From an uncultured Synergistales bacterium (GTDB taxonomy: Bacteria; Synergistota; Synergistia; Synergistales; Aminobacteriaceae), in contig CAJODC010000007.1 of the NCBI GenBank assembly GCA_905233215.1, positions 1 through 64,000 of the forward strand: 64,000 nt of DNA, written 5' to 3'. The notes beneath the pieces were generated by a model, which was not told the origin of the DNA, did no database searches, and saw only the letters and a list, made by a program, of their open reading frames with translations. The translations under genes and the position numbers were made by a program. Below are positions 9,227-17,898 of the stretch, piece after piece. Each line of letters starts with the position of its first letter. Position 1 is the first letter of the stretch.

Positions 9227-10281
9227 TATTTAATGTCTCCTTTCAATACCTCTAAAAATATCTGCATCTGTTCGGGAGTACCGATTGTGATTCTATTATA
9301 GTCAGAAATTGCCGAAGGGTTAGTGAAGTGTCTGACCATTATTTTGTACTTTTTGAGGGCATTGAAGATTTCTTCGCCGCTTATGTCCTTGTGTTTGGCA
9401 AACAAAAAGTTTGTTGACGATTCCGTTACTTCAAACCCCATTTCCTGAAGCCTTGTTCTTGTGTTGTCCCTCACCATTCGTATTATGTCGATATTCTTTC
9501 GGGTATACTCCTCGTCCTCAAGCGCGGCGAGTCCGGCAGCCTGTGTCATTGCGTTGATGTTGTAGGGAGTGAGGGTGTTCTTGATGTTCCTGATGTCCTG
9601 AGACAATTCCTCACAGGCCATGCACCAGCCCAATCTCGCTCCGGCAAGTGAACGGGATTTCGAGAACGTTCGGACTACAGCAACGTTGCCGTATTCCTGA
9701 ATCAGTTTCACCGCGCTTTCTGCTCCGAAATCAACATACGCCTCATCAACAACTACAAGGCTCTCAGGGTTAGACGTTATGATTTCCTCAATTTCGCTCA
9801 ACGGCATAGCGATTCCTGTCGGCGAGTTGGGATTAGCGATGAAAATTGTACGGCCTTTAACGTTCCTGTAATATGACGGATCGACTTTGAGCTTCTTCAA
9901 CGGCACTGGAATGTAATCGACATCGTGAAACTTTGCGAGTATCTTGTAGAACGAGTATGTGATGCTTGGGAATGCCGCTCCCTTTTCACAGAAGCCCATG
10001 AAAAGAAAATTGAGTATCTCGTCTGAACCGTTCCCGAAAACTATTTGAGACGGTTTCAACCCGAACATTGATGAAATTTTTTCGGCAAGCTGGGAACACT
10101 CCGGGTCGCAGTAATAGTTCAACCCTCTCGATGACTCGTATGATGCCGCCAGTACTTTCGGTGAAGGCGGAAACGGAGACTCATTGGTATTGAGACGGAT
10201 AAAACCTTTCATGCTTTCAACCTCTCCGCTTGTGTCATAGGGCGTGAGTGACTCATACTTGGAGTGAAGAAACCTGCTCAT
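9226..10281 (-). CDS. hisC: Histidinol-phosphate aminotransferase
   Basis: A PLP-dependent class I/II aminotransferase that converts imidazole-acetol phosphate and glutamate to histidinol phosphate. Features include LNTNESPFPPSPKVL near residue 32, IVFGNGSDEILNFLF, NPNSPTGIAMP, VVDEAYVDF and the PLP lysine in RTFSKSRSLAGARLGW. The length of 351 is normal. HisC-like enzymes can also act on aromatic amino acids, and no other his genes are nearby, so the physiological substrate is not fixed. The ATG start has GAAAGG upstream. It begins the minus-strand operon running through the M15 peptidase, TM1266-type regulator, hydE and esterase; a TATAAT at 10316-10321 (read on the minus strand) may be its -10. 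Confidence 0.88.
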   Translation of the reverse strand: MSRFLHSKYESLTPYDTSGEVESMKGFIRLNTNESPFPPSPKVLAASYESSRGLNYYCDPECSQLAEKISSMFGLKPSQIVFGNGSDEILNFLFMGFCEKGAAFPSITYSFYKILAKFHDVDYIPVPLKKLKVDPSYYRNVKGRTIFIANPNSPTGIAMPLSEIEEIITSNPESLVVVDEAYVDFGAESAVKLIQEYGNVAVVRTFSKSRSLAGARLGWCMACEELSQDIRNIKNTLTPYNINAMTQAAGLAALEDEEYTRKNIDIIRMVRDNTRTRLQEMGFEVTESSTNFLFAKHKDISGEEIFNALKKYKIMVRHFTNPSAISDYNRITIGTPEQMQIFLEVLKGDIK

Positions 10282-10347
10282 TGTGTCAAAACCTTTCAGA
10301 AAAATTATCGTGCTAATTATAGTTTAACGCCGAAAATTTTTCGACAC

Positions 10348-10372
10348 AAAAAAACTCGCCTTTCCAGCGAGC
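10348..10372 (-). terminator. Terminator downstream of tRNA-Thr
   Basis: On the minus strand CTCGC pairs with GCGAG across a short loop and is followed by seven T. It lies just after the tRNA 3' end and before the hisC promoter region, separating tRNA transcription from the operon. Confidence 0.7.
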
Positions 10373-10387
10373 CTTTCACAATCGACA

Positions 10388-10459
10388 AGCCGGTGAACAG
10401 ATTCGAACTGTTGACCTGCGCATTACGAGTGCGCTGCTCTACCTCTGAGCCACACCGGC
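10388..10459 (-). tRNA. tRNA-Thr (anticodon CGT)
   Basis: A 72-base cloverleaf on the minus strand. The acceptor stem is GCCGGTG/CACCGGC with discriminator T, the D arm GCTC/GAGC, the anticodon stem GCGCA/TGCGC with loop CTCGTAA (anticodon CGT, reading ACG), and the T arm AACAG/CTGTT with loop TTCGAAT. CCA is not encoded. Confidence 0.96.
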
Positions 10460-10476
10460 CAATATCACGGTGAGAT

Positions 10477-10505
10477 ATTCTATCAGTTCATTCTCTTTCT
10501 TGCAA
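10477..10505 (-). promoter_or_regulatory. Promoter for tRNA-Thr
   Basis: On the minus strand TTGCAA (10500-10505) and TAGAAT (10477-10482) are separated by exactly 17 bases, placing transcription start about 10 bases before the tRNA. The -35 box lies inside the last codons of the upstream subtilase gene. Confidence 0.6.
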
Positions 10506-11955
10506 GCGAAATCAAAACGGCAATGCAGGCGAATCCGAATGAAATTTCGTTACAGCCTCCTCCGCTTGATGAACTGCTCTTTCCGCTGTCTGTACCGTAA
10601 TCATAGTCAGTCCCGCTGGGGTTGTAGTCATCATAGCTTCGTCCTTCAGTGCCTCTCGCTGAAAGCGTTGAAATTCTGCTTGCCGCGTATGACAGTGAAG
10701 CGTTAGCATCAAGCTGACTCCCTATCAAGATTGACTGCTTTATCTGGTAAGCCGTAGCAGCGGGAAATCTTGATGCAATCAGAGCAGCAGTACCGCTGAC
10801 GTGAGGAGCTGCCATTGATGTTCCCTGCGATGTCCTGAGACTCACACCATCGCTTCTGATGTTGGCTGTACTGCTCTGAAGCCACGTGCTCAATATGTTC
10901 ACGCCCGGCGCGCCGATGTCCGCTCCCTTGTTGCTGAAAGCCGCTGTAACGATAGTGCCGTCATCATTGCGTCCGAGTGCCGAGACAGAGATTAAATTAT
11001 CCAGTCCCTTGAACGATGCCGGATAAGCGTAATAACCTGCTCCGGGAATCATCGTTCCGTGAGCGTAAGAACTAGGCTGGCCGACTGTCTCGCTCTGATT
11101 GCCTGCTGCCACGACTATTACGGCCTTGTTCGTGTCATCAAGAACTTTGAACGCTCTCCACAATGGCATTCTGATGAGATTGTCATGATTCGGCGCGATG
11201 TTCATGTAAGTTTCAAGCGAAAGATTAACGGCTCGTATATTCAGCCCGTTGTTGATGAGGCTGGTAACGTAATTCATTGCGCTGATTACTGTTGCTATAG
11301 TTCCGCTGCCTGACGAGTCAAGAGCCTTGACGGGAATCATTTTCACGTTCCAGTTGACGCCGACAATGCCAATGCTGTTGTTGCCGACAGCACCAATCGT
11401 CCCGGCTACGTGCGTTCCGTGTCCGTAATCGTCTTTGCCGTCGTTAGCGTCTCCGGCAACGCTCCTGAAAGCGTGAGCCGTGTCAACATTGGCGGTCAAG
11501 TCCGGGTTAGTGTAGTCGATTCCTGAGTCGATGACTGCAACGTATACATTGCTGTTGCCTGTCGTAACGTTCCACGCTGACGAAGCGTTGATCTCATTCA
11601 TTCCCCAGCACTCAGAGAAGCCCGAATCGTTCGGAATCATAGCTGCGTGTACTTTGTAGTTCGGACTAGCCGCTAGAACGTTGGGATTCTCTCGGAGTAT
11701 TGATGACAATTCCTCAGCGTCAAATTCATCGCTGTGCATCATCATAAAAGCATCGCCTCCAGTTTCAGACAGTGAAGAGTAAAATTCTTTCACTGACGCT
11801 TTGAACTGACCGGCGAAATCTGAAGCTGTTACACGGCCTTCTTCTGTCGATGACTTCAACACAACGATAACATCGCCGTCTGTGTATTCTAATGCTGACG
11901 ATGAAGAAATCATCAGTAACAAAAATAAAACGGCCGATAATATTTTTCTCATCAT
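10483..11955 (-). CDS. Subtilisin-like serine protease (S8) with Synergist-CTERM-type sorting tail
   Basis: A secreted subtilase. Order: signal peptide (residues 1-21), an I9-like propeptide region (~25-105), then the catalytic domain with D143 (AVIDSGIDYTNPDL), H179 (GHGTHVAGTIG), oxyanion N285 (VAAGN) and S380 (GTSMAAPHVSG). A Ser- and Tyr-rich linker leads to SSSSSGGGC, a hydrophobic helix and the basic end ARKRMN. That tail matches the layout of the Synergist-CTERM sorting signal and related GlyGly-CTERM/rhombosortase-type tails, so the mature protease is probably processed at the envelope and anchored or released there. No sorting protease gene is in the window. The gene is transcribed divergently from guaA. 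The tRNA-Thr promoter overlaps its 3' end. Confidence 0.92.
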   Translation of the reverse strand: MMRKILSAVLFLLLMISSSSALEYTDGDVIVVLKSSTEEGRVTASDFAGQFKASVKEFYSSLSETGGDAFMMMHSDEFDAEELSSILRENPNVLAASPNYKVHAAMIPNDSGFSECWGMNEINASSAWNVTTGNSNVYVAVIDSGIDYTNPDLTANVDTAHAFRSVAGDANDGKDDYGHGTHVAGTIGAVGNNSIGIVGVNWNVKMIPVKALDSSGSGTIATVISAMNYVTSLINNGLNIRAVNLSLETYMNIAPNHDNLIRMPLWRAFKVLDDTNKAVIVVAAGNQSETVGQPSSYAHGTMIPGAGYYAYPASFKGLDNLISVSALGRNDDGTIVTAAFSNKGADIGAPGVNILSTWLQSSTANIRSDGVSLRTSQGTSMAAPHVSGTAALIASRFPAATAYQIKQSILIGSQLDANASLSYAASRISTLSARGTEGRSYDDYNPSGTDYDYGTDSGKSSSSSGGGCNEISFGFACIAVLISLARKRMN

Positions 11956-12050
11956 AAATGCACCTCTGACTATAATTTTTGCTGTTGATTATACACGCGC
12001 AAAATTTTTCTGACATTATATAATTTGACGCAAGAGGAGGTAAAAATTTT

Positions 12051-13595
12051 ATGGCAGACAACGAAAATATAATCATCATTGACTGCGGTTCGCAATTCAC
12101 TCAACTGATTGCCCGAAGGCTTCGTGAATTGAAGGTTCACAGCGTCATATTAAGCTGGGACGCTTCAGCCGAAAAAGTAAAATCATATTCACCAAAAGGA
12201 ATAATAATTTCAGGAGGCCCAGACAGCGTTAATGACCCTGACGCTATAACTGTTGACCGTGATATTCTTGCGATGGGCTGTCCAGTCTTGGGAATCTGTT
12301 ACGGAATGCAGTTGCTCGTTAAGATGACGGGCGGTCTCGTTCAGTCAGGTTCATCTCGTGAGTACGGAGTAACGGAAATTCACAAGGCTTGCGACTCTAC
12401 TCTGCTTGGCGAGAATATACCCTCATCGCTGAGAGTCTTAATGAGTCACGGCGACAATGTTGTGGAACTTCCAGAAGGCTTCAAGACAACATCAGTAACA
12501 GACAGAGAAACGATCTCATCAATCGAGGACGAAGAGCGAAAATTTTTCGGCCTTCAGTTTCACCCTGAAGTAATCCACACTGAACACGGCAACTACATTT
12601 TGAGGAGTTTCGCTTTCAACGTGTGCAAATGTTCCGGAGACTGGAATCTTTCTGACTGGGTTGAAAACACTGTGGCATCAATCCGCGAATCTGTCGGAGA
12701 TTCAAGAGTGGTCTGCGGACTTTCAGGAGGAGTCGACTCGAGCGTGTCGGCTGCGCTTGTACACAAAGCGATTGGCGGTAAGTTACAGTGTGTTTTCGTC
12801 AATCACGGCCTGATGAGGCTGAACGAACCCGAAGCGGTCATGGAAGAATACGAGTCAATCGGCCTCAACGTTAAGTATGTAGATGCTTCCGAAAGATTCC
12901 TGAAAGAGCTTGACGGAGTAACAGACCCTGAACAAAAGCGCAAAATCATCGGAAGATTGTTCATTGAGGTTTTCGAGGAAGAAGCGAAGAAAATCGAAGG
13001 TGCTGAATGGCTCTTGCAGGGTACAATTTATCCTGATGTCATCGAGAGCGGTCTCAAAGGCAAAAAGGGAACGGCACTCATAAAATCACATCACAATGTC
13101 GGAGGGCTTCCCGAAAAAATGAATCTGAAACTTCTTGAGCCTCTTCGGGATTTGTTCAAAGACGAAGTGAGACGCTTGGGAAAAATTATCGGTATGCCCG
13201 AAGAGATCATCAACCGTCAGCCGTTCCCGGGTCCGGGACTTGCCGTGAGGTGTCTCGGAGCGATAACGAAAGAGAGACTCGACACTTTGAGGGAAGCTGA
13301 TGCTATTTTCCGTGAAGAGCTGAAGAAGTCGGGACTCTATTCGGGAATATGGCAGGCTTTCTGCGTTCTTCTGCCGGTGAAATCTGTCGGCGTTATGGGC
13401 GACAGCAGGACTTACAGCGAGGCAGTCGTATTGAGAGCTATACATTCGCAGGACGCTATGACGGCTGAATGGTCGAGGATTGATTACGATGTTGTCGACA
13501 GGGTGTCAAAAAGAATCTGCAACGAGGTCAAAGGCATAAACAGAGTCGTAATGGACGTAACATCAAAACCGCCTGCAACAATCGAATGGGAGTAA
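12051..13595 (+). CDS. guaA: GMP synthase (glutamine-hydrolysing)
   Basis: Converts XMP to GMP using ATP and glutamine. The N-terminal class I glutamine amidotransferase domain shows the catalytic cysteine in GICYGMQLL and the His/Glu pair in QFHPEVIHTEHG. The ATP pyrophosphatase domain starts with the P-loop GLSGGVDSSVSAALVHK (~residue 222). The C-terminal dimerisation domain ends in DVTSKPPATIEWE. The 514-residue length is standard. AGGAGG at 12035-12040 fixes the start, and a TATAAT lies at 12019-12024. No purine riboswitch was recognised in the 95-base leader, and the gene appears monocistronic. Confidence 0.97.
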   Translation: MADNENIIIIDCGSQFTQLIARRLRELKVHSVILSWDASAEKVKSYSPKGIIISGGPDSVNDPDAITVDRDILAMGCPVLGICYGMQLLVKMTGGLVQSGSSREYGVTEIHKACDSTLLGENIPSSLRVLMSHGDNVVELPEGFKTTSVTDRETISSIEDEERKFFGLQFHPEVIHTEHGNYILRSFAFNVCKCSGDWNLSDWVENTVASIRESVGDSRVVCGLSGGVDSSVSAALVHKAIGGKLQCVFVNHGLMRLNEPEAVMEEYESIGLNVKYVDASERFLKELDGVTDPEQKRKIIGRLFIEVFEEEAKKIEGAEWLLQGTIYPDVIESGLKGKKGTALIKSHHNVGGLPEKMNLKLLEPLRDLFKDEVRRLGKIIGMPEEIINRQPFPGPGLAVRCLGAITKERLDTLREADAIFREELKKSGLYSGIWQAFCVLLPVKSVGVMGDSRTYSEAVVLRAIHSQDAMTAEWSRIDYDVVDRVSKRICNEVKGINRVVMDVTSKPPATIEWE

Positions 13596-13632
13596 CAAAA
13601 AACGGGAGACTCTCAAAAAGAGAATCTCCCGA
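13596..13632 (-). terminator. Strong hairpin between convergent guaA and the decarboxylase gene
   Basis: A 12-base arm CGGGAGACTCTC pairs with GAGAATCTCCCG with a single mismatch. On the minus strand it is followed by TTTTTTG, a good U-tract for the decarboxylase beta-subunit gene; on the plus strand the tail is weaker, so guaA termination may rely on the hairpin alone. Confidence 0.75.
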
Positions 13633-13657
13633 TATTGTTCAGACTGTCAAAAAATTC

Positions 13658-14830
13658 TTACCTTGAAAGCAATGTGAGCATTACGCCCGCAGCAACAGCA
13701 GTACCGATGACACCGGCAACGTTGGGGCCCATAGCGTGCATCAGCAGGAAGTGTCCGGGATATTCTTTCTGCACGCAACGCTGAACGACTCTCGCCGCCA
13801 TAGGAACGGCACTGACTCCGGCTGCACCGATCATCGGGTTAATCTTTCCGCCCGAAAGTACTTTCATGATCTGTCCGAAGACGAGTCCGCCGAATGTCGA
13901 GAAAGCGAACGCAACGAGTCCGAGAGCGATAATGGCAAGCGTTCCTATCGTCAGGAATCTTTCAGCGGCCATTGTTGAACCGACTGACAGAGCGAGGAAT
14001 ATCGTTACGATGTTCATGAGTTCGTTCTGAGCCGTATTGCTGAGACGGTCAGTAACTCCGCACTCCCTGAGAAGATTTCCGAACATCAAAGTACCGACAA
14101 GAGGCACGCACGCAGGAAGTATCAATCCTGAAACGACTGTGCAGATTATCGGGAAGAGAATTTTCTCGCGCTTGCTGACGGGGCGTAACTGTCCCATGAC
14201 TATTCCTCTGTCCTTCTTGCTGGTCATAGCGTAGATGACTGGAGGCTGAATCATCGGGACTAATGACATGTAACTGTACGCTGCGACAGCGACCGCTCCG
14301 AGTATCTGAGTCTGTCCCAACATGACGGTCAAGTAAATGCTCGTAGGACCGTCAGCACCTCCGATGATGGCGATACTGGCTGCTTCCTTGATGTTGAAGG
14401 AAACGAGGCCGTTGGTGAGAGTTCCGAGCCAGTTAGCACCGATGAAGGCTACGAAGACTCCGAACTGTGCCGCCGCTCCGAGAAGGAACGTTATCGGGTT
14501 AGCGATGAGCGGGGCAAAGTCGGTCATTGCTCCGATGCCCAAGAATATCAAGATCGGGTAAATCTCGAACTCTGCGCCGTAATACAATGAGCGAAGGAAG
14601 CCGATTGTGTGAGTCGTTGCGTTGTACTCGTCCCAAATTCCCGACAAAGGCAGGTTCACCAAAAGACAGCCGAACGCTATCGGAACAAGCAGCAAAGGTT
14701 CAAAGCCCTTCCCTATCGCCAAGTAAAGAAGGACGAACGACACAACAAGCATGATGATATTGCCGGTTGTAAGTCCGAAAAATCCCGACTTCAATATCAA
14801 GTCCTGTAAAGCCGTCAAATACATCTCCAT
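13658..14830 (-). CDS. Na+-translocating carboxylic-acid decarboxylase beta subunit (OadB/GcdB/MmdB type)
   Basis: The polytopic membrane subunit that couples decarboxylation of biotin-bound carboxylate to Na+ export. Family signatures are IGGADGPTSIYLT, MIGAAGVSAVPMAARV and HAMGPNVAGVIGTAVAAG, with about ten hydrophobic helices over ~390 residues. Substrate specificity (oxaloacetate, methylmalonyl-CoA, glutaconyl-CoA) lies in the alpha subunit, which is not adjacent; nor are the biotin carrier and gamma/delta subunits. The frame opens at a TTG (14842) directly after AAAGGA; the ATG at 14830 is better spaced and used here. A CPA2 antiporter gene lies upstream on the same strand with a 60-base gap. 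Confidence 0.9.
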   Translation of the reverse strand: MEMYLTALQDLILKSGFFGLTTGNIIMLVVSFVLLYLAIGKGFEPLLLVPIAFGCLLVNLPLSGIWDEYNATTHTIGFLRSLYYGAEFEIYPILIFLGIGAMTDFAPLIANPITFLLGAAAQFGVFVAFIGANWLGTLTNGLVSFNIKEAASIAIIGGADGPTSIYLTVMLGQTQILGAVAVAAYSYMSLVPMIQPPVIYAMTSKKDRGIVMGQLRPVSKREKILFPIICTVVSGLILPACVPLVGTLMFGNLLRECGVTDRLSNTAQNELMNIVTIFLALSVGSTMAAERFLTIGTLAIIALGLVAFAFSTFGGLVFGQIMKVLSGGKINPMIGAAGVSAVPMAARVVQRCVQKEYPGHFLLMHAMGPNVAGVIGTAVAAGVMLTLLSR

Positions 14831-14902
14831 ATTGCGAATCAAATCCTTTCGTGAAATATTATCCTGAGTAATTTATATCACAGTCATGAACACTTTTGCA
14901 AA

Positions 14903-16321
14903 TCAGTGAAAATTTGAATGAACATGGCCGTGTAAAATTCTGTGAACATTATTGCTCACTGCTTCAGCCGGTACTGCCTGAGTATGTTCGGGAAGTTCGC
15001 GCTGAATCTCTCGTATTCTTTCGATTAAAGAATTGATGATTATTTTGTCCTCGTCTTTGGCTGAAATTTTCGGGCTTTCTACAGCGTCATCACTGCATGA
15101 ATGCGAGAGTACCAGCGAAATTTTAGCGCAGGCAGGGCCGATTAGTTCGTACAAAACGCTCGAAGCAAGTATCACCGTATGCAGTGCGCTTCCAGTTGAG
15201 CCTCCCAAAGTCCTCGCTCCAAGTTCGGCAAGTCCTATTGCTACTCCTGCCTGAGGGATCAGAGCGAGTCCGAGATAATTTCTCACCAGCTTGTTTTTAC
15301 CCGTAATGAGACAGCCCGTGAAAGCTCCGGCATATTTTCCGGCTATCCTAACGATGAAATATATTACCCCTATCATGAGCAAAGAAGTTCCGCCTTGAGA
15401 GTTTCCGCCCGTCAACGCTCCAAGTTGAAAGCAAACGCCCGATCTCACGAAGAAGAGCAATAAAATCGGAGGGCTGAAATAATTTAGCTGCTTGAAAATT
15501 TTATCGTCATCAGTAATGTTAATGTAAACGGTTGACATAAGCATACAGCCCAAAAGAGGCGAGACACCGAGAATTTCGCATACTCCGCAGAAACCGAACA
15601 ATATAGCGACCGAGACAATCAATCTGTTGTCGGTCGAACGGTGAGTCAAAAGAATCTTCATTGCAAGTCCCAAAAACGCTCCGATGATTACGCTTGCTAT
15701 GTTCATAATTATGGGCAGAGCAACGTTAGCGAAGTCGAAGCCTGAGCCCGAAGCCGACAATGCCAGAGCGATTGAGACCGCCACGCTGTAAGCCAGCAGT
15801 CCAACAACGTCATCAAGTGCCACGACCTGTAACAGAGTGTTGACGAAATCACCGTGCGCACCGGTCTGACGAATCGTCATCATTGTTGACGCTGGAGCAG
15901 TCGCCGAAGCAAGAGCAGCGATGACCGCCGAGAACGCGAGATCAAGACCGAGAACGAAATACGCCGCTATGAACACGAACAATGACGCTACGCACGCCTC
16001 AAGCACCGTGATGACTAACACTTTCGCTCCGTTTCCCCTGAGAGCGTCAATCCTGAAGAACTGCCCTGTACTGAACGCTATGAAGGCGAGAGCGATGTTG
16101 GGGAGAAATGCAGTACTTTCGACAATGAAAGAAGGCACAAGATTGAGGCAGTAAGGGCCGATGAGTATTCCTGTGATGATGTAGGCCGTAACGTTGGGCA
16201 GTTTCAACAGCTTCGTTATTCTCGTCAAGGCAAAGCCGAACATCAGCATCAACGCTACTGTGATTACTGCTGTACTGGCTGGGGAACCCTGATGAAGATA
16301 ATCCACAAAATGAGCAAACAA
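14903..16321 (-). CDS. CPA2-family cation/proton antiporter
   Basis: A 472-residue Na+(K+)/H+ exchanger of the monovalent cation:proton antiporter-2 type. About 12 hydrophobic helices are visible, with the family features LPNVTAYIITGILIGP in the early helices and ALASATAPASTMMTIRQTGAHG followed by VVALDDVVGLL. The DD pair sits where the ion-binding aspartates lie in NapA-type proteins. The last ~70 residues are a soluble charged tail. The start is TTG with AAAGGAG upstream. Its neighbour is a Na+-pumping decarboxylase subunit, and both may contribute to Na+ circulation, though co-transcription is not shown. Confidence 0.85.
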   Translation of the reverse strand: MFAHFVDYLHQGSPASTAVITVALMLMFGFALTRITKLLKLPNVTAYIITGILIGPYCLNLVPSFIVESTAFLPNIALAFIAFSTGQFFRIDALRGNGAKVLVITVLEACVASLFVFIAAYFVLGLDLAFSAVIAALASATAPASTMMTIRQTGAHGDFVNTLLQVVALDDVVGLLAYSVAVSIALALSASGSGFDFANVALPIIMNIASVIIGAFLGLAMKILLTHRSTDNRLIVSVAILFGFCGVCEILGVSPLLGCMLMSTVYINITDDDKIFKQLNYFSPPILLLFFVRSGVCFQLGALTGGNSQGGTSLLMIGVIYFIVRIAGKYAGAFTGCLITGKNKLVRNYLGLALIPQAGVAIGLAELGARTLGGSTGSALHTVILASSVLYELIGPACAKISLVLSHSCSDDAVESPKISAKDEDKIIINSLIERIREIQRELPEHTQAVPAEAVSNNVHRILHGHVHSNFH

Positions 16322-16378
16322 TTTTCACTCTCTCCTTTCCTGATGTCCTTGTTTGCACATGCCACGAAAAAAATTCAG

Positions 16379-16410
16379 CCCCTCAGCATTCCAGCATAAG
16401 GGGTTTTATT
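16379..16410. terminator. Possible terminator between the antiporter and radical SAM genes
   Basis: CCCCT (16379-16383) pairs with AGGGG (16399-16403), followed on the plus strand by TTTTATT and, a few bases away on the minus strand, by a run of T. It lies about 90 bases after the radical SAM gene on the minus strand. The stem is short, so the call is tentative. Confidence 0.4.
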
Positions 16411-16488
16411 TCAAAATATTCTAACATTTTTTTGACCGTCTGTATTGCGGCTGTTACTTATTATTTTAACGTCAACCGAAAATTTCTC

Positions 16489-17442
16489 TCACTCAGTTCC
16501 CCATTTCCGCCAGCGTTTTAACTCGTACTGTTTCAAATCGGTCGACTCTATTTCAGCGATAACGTCATCTATTCGCTGCAATAATCTTTCTTTGTGCTCG
16601 GGAATTTTGCCTTTGACGGGAAAAATATTGGTCTTGTGAGTCGCGTCCCATATCGTTGAGATGTCGATGAGCGAGAGCAATTTCCTTCCTTCTTTGAGAG
16701 CGTCAAAAGGGTGCATTCTCAAAAATTCATGAGACTTTATGCGCTCAATCAGTCCGGCTCCTTTGAATATCACAAGAGTAACAACAGTAAGCTCAAAAGG
16801 ATTGGACATGTTAAGGAGGCTTGCGGTTTCATTGACGTGAGACTCGCTCATTTTTTGACCGCCAAGACCGAGCATGATGTAGACCGAGTATTTCATTCCG
16901 GCATTGTCGAGCATGTTCATGGCCGTAAGATTATCGGCTCTTGTTACTCCTTTGTTCTGAAACGCAAGAACGTCATCGCTTCCCGATTCTATTCCGATAC
17001 AAAGCCTGTCATAGCCTGCCGAGCGGAGCATGTCGAGTTCATCGGTTGTCTTGCGTGTTATGTCATCGGCGCGTGAGAATGATGAAATGTATTCGCAGTC
17101 AGGAAAATTTTTGTGAATAACATCGGAGATTCGCAATAATTTTTCCGTCGACAGAACGAAAGGATTACCGCCGGCAAGAAGAAAGCGTTTTGATTTTCTG
17201 CCTTCATTGATGACACGTAAATTTTCGACATGGCCGGTGATTTCTTCAAGCGATAACTCCCGGAATTTCCGTCCCTGATTCAACTCGCAGTAAAGGCATT
17301 TATTGTACGAACAGCCGACAGTAACAGGAACTTGAACTGTATAGGCTTCGGCCATAGGGACGTAATAATAGAAGCCGTATTCACGGTAGACATCACGCTT
17401 CAAACGGTTAATGTTTTGGATTCGTTCAGCGGTCTGTGTCAT
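16489..17442 (-). CDS. Radical SAM protein with CX4CX2C motif, coupled to gcvH
   Basis: A 317-residue radical SAM enzyme of unknown reaction. The cluster-binding motif is GCSYNKCLYC, with four rather than three residues between the first two cysteines, a spacing seen in COG1032-like radical SAM proteins. Downstream are LLAGGNPFVLS, an SSFSRADDI segment, CIGIESGSDDVL and YIMLGLGGQ, in the order expected for a (beta/alpha)6 barrel. No cobalamin-binding or SPASM domain is evident. Its ATG overlaps the gcvH stop (ATGA), so the two are translationally coupled. A function around the H protein or its lipoyl group is possible but purely an inference from context. Confidence 0.82.
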   Translation of the reverse strand: MTQTAERIQNINRLKRDVYREYGFYYYVPMAEAYTVQVPVTVGCSYNKCLYCELNQGRKFRELSLEEITGHVENLRVINEGRKSKRFLLAGGNPFVLSTEKLLRISDVIHKNFPDCEYISSFSRADDITRKTTDELDMLRSAGYDRLCIGIESGSDDVLAFQNKGVTRADNLTAMNMLDNAGMKYSVYIMLGLGGQKMSESHVNETASLLNMSNPFELTVVTLVIFKGAGLIERIKSHEFLRMHPFDALKEGRKLLSLIDISTIWDATHKTNIFPVKGKIPEHKERLLQRIDDVIAEIESTDLKQYELKRWRKWGTE

Positions 17443-17822
17443 CGTGATATGAACGCTTTGTACTCTGACTGTGTCATCAATGAATTGATCTCGTCAGGGT
17501 CATCAGGGGAAATTTCAGCCAGCCAGCCTTCACCGAAAGGGTCAATGTTGAGAATGGCAGGATTTTTCACGGCTTCATCATTGACGAGGGTAATCACTCC
17601 TGAGACTGGAGCGTTGATTTCGCTGACGGACTTTGTTGCCTCGATTGAGCCTAAAGGCTGACCGGCTGTGACTCTCCTGCCTTTGCCGATAATTTCAACG
17701 TGGACAACATCGCCGAGTGATGACTGTGAGTAATCGTCAATGCCGACACGTACAACGCCGTCAAAAAATTTTGCCCACTCGTTTGACTCTGTGTAACGCA
17801 CATCGTCACGGAACTCTATCAT
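17439..17822 (-). CDS. gcvH: Glycine cleavage system H protein
   Basis: The lipoyl carrier that shuttles the aminomethyl group between the P, T and L proteins. The lipoylation lysine lies in SIEATKSVSEINAPVSG, typical of H protein, and RYTESNEWAKFF matches the family N-terminus. The length of 127 is normal. The ATG at 17822 is preferred to a TTG 15 bases earlier because GAAGGTG sits just before it. No gcvT, gcvP or lipoyl ligase gene is nearby; the only partner is the overlapping radical SAM gene. It could be a canonical H protein encoded away from the other subunits or a GcvH-like carrier for another process. Confidence 0.92.
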   Translation of the reverse strand: MIEFRDDVRYTESNEWAKFFDGVVRVGIDDYSQSSLGDVVHVEIIGKGRRVTAGQPLGSIEATKSVSEINAPVSGVITLVNDEAVKNPAILNIDPFGEGWLAEISPDDPDEINSLMTQSEYKAFISR

Positions 17823-17898
17823 AATTTTCACCTTCAATTTTTGCTTGTTGCTCTGGAAGTTACACTACTGAAATCAGAATGTCAATTCACGATTCGAC

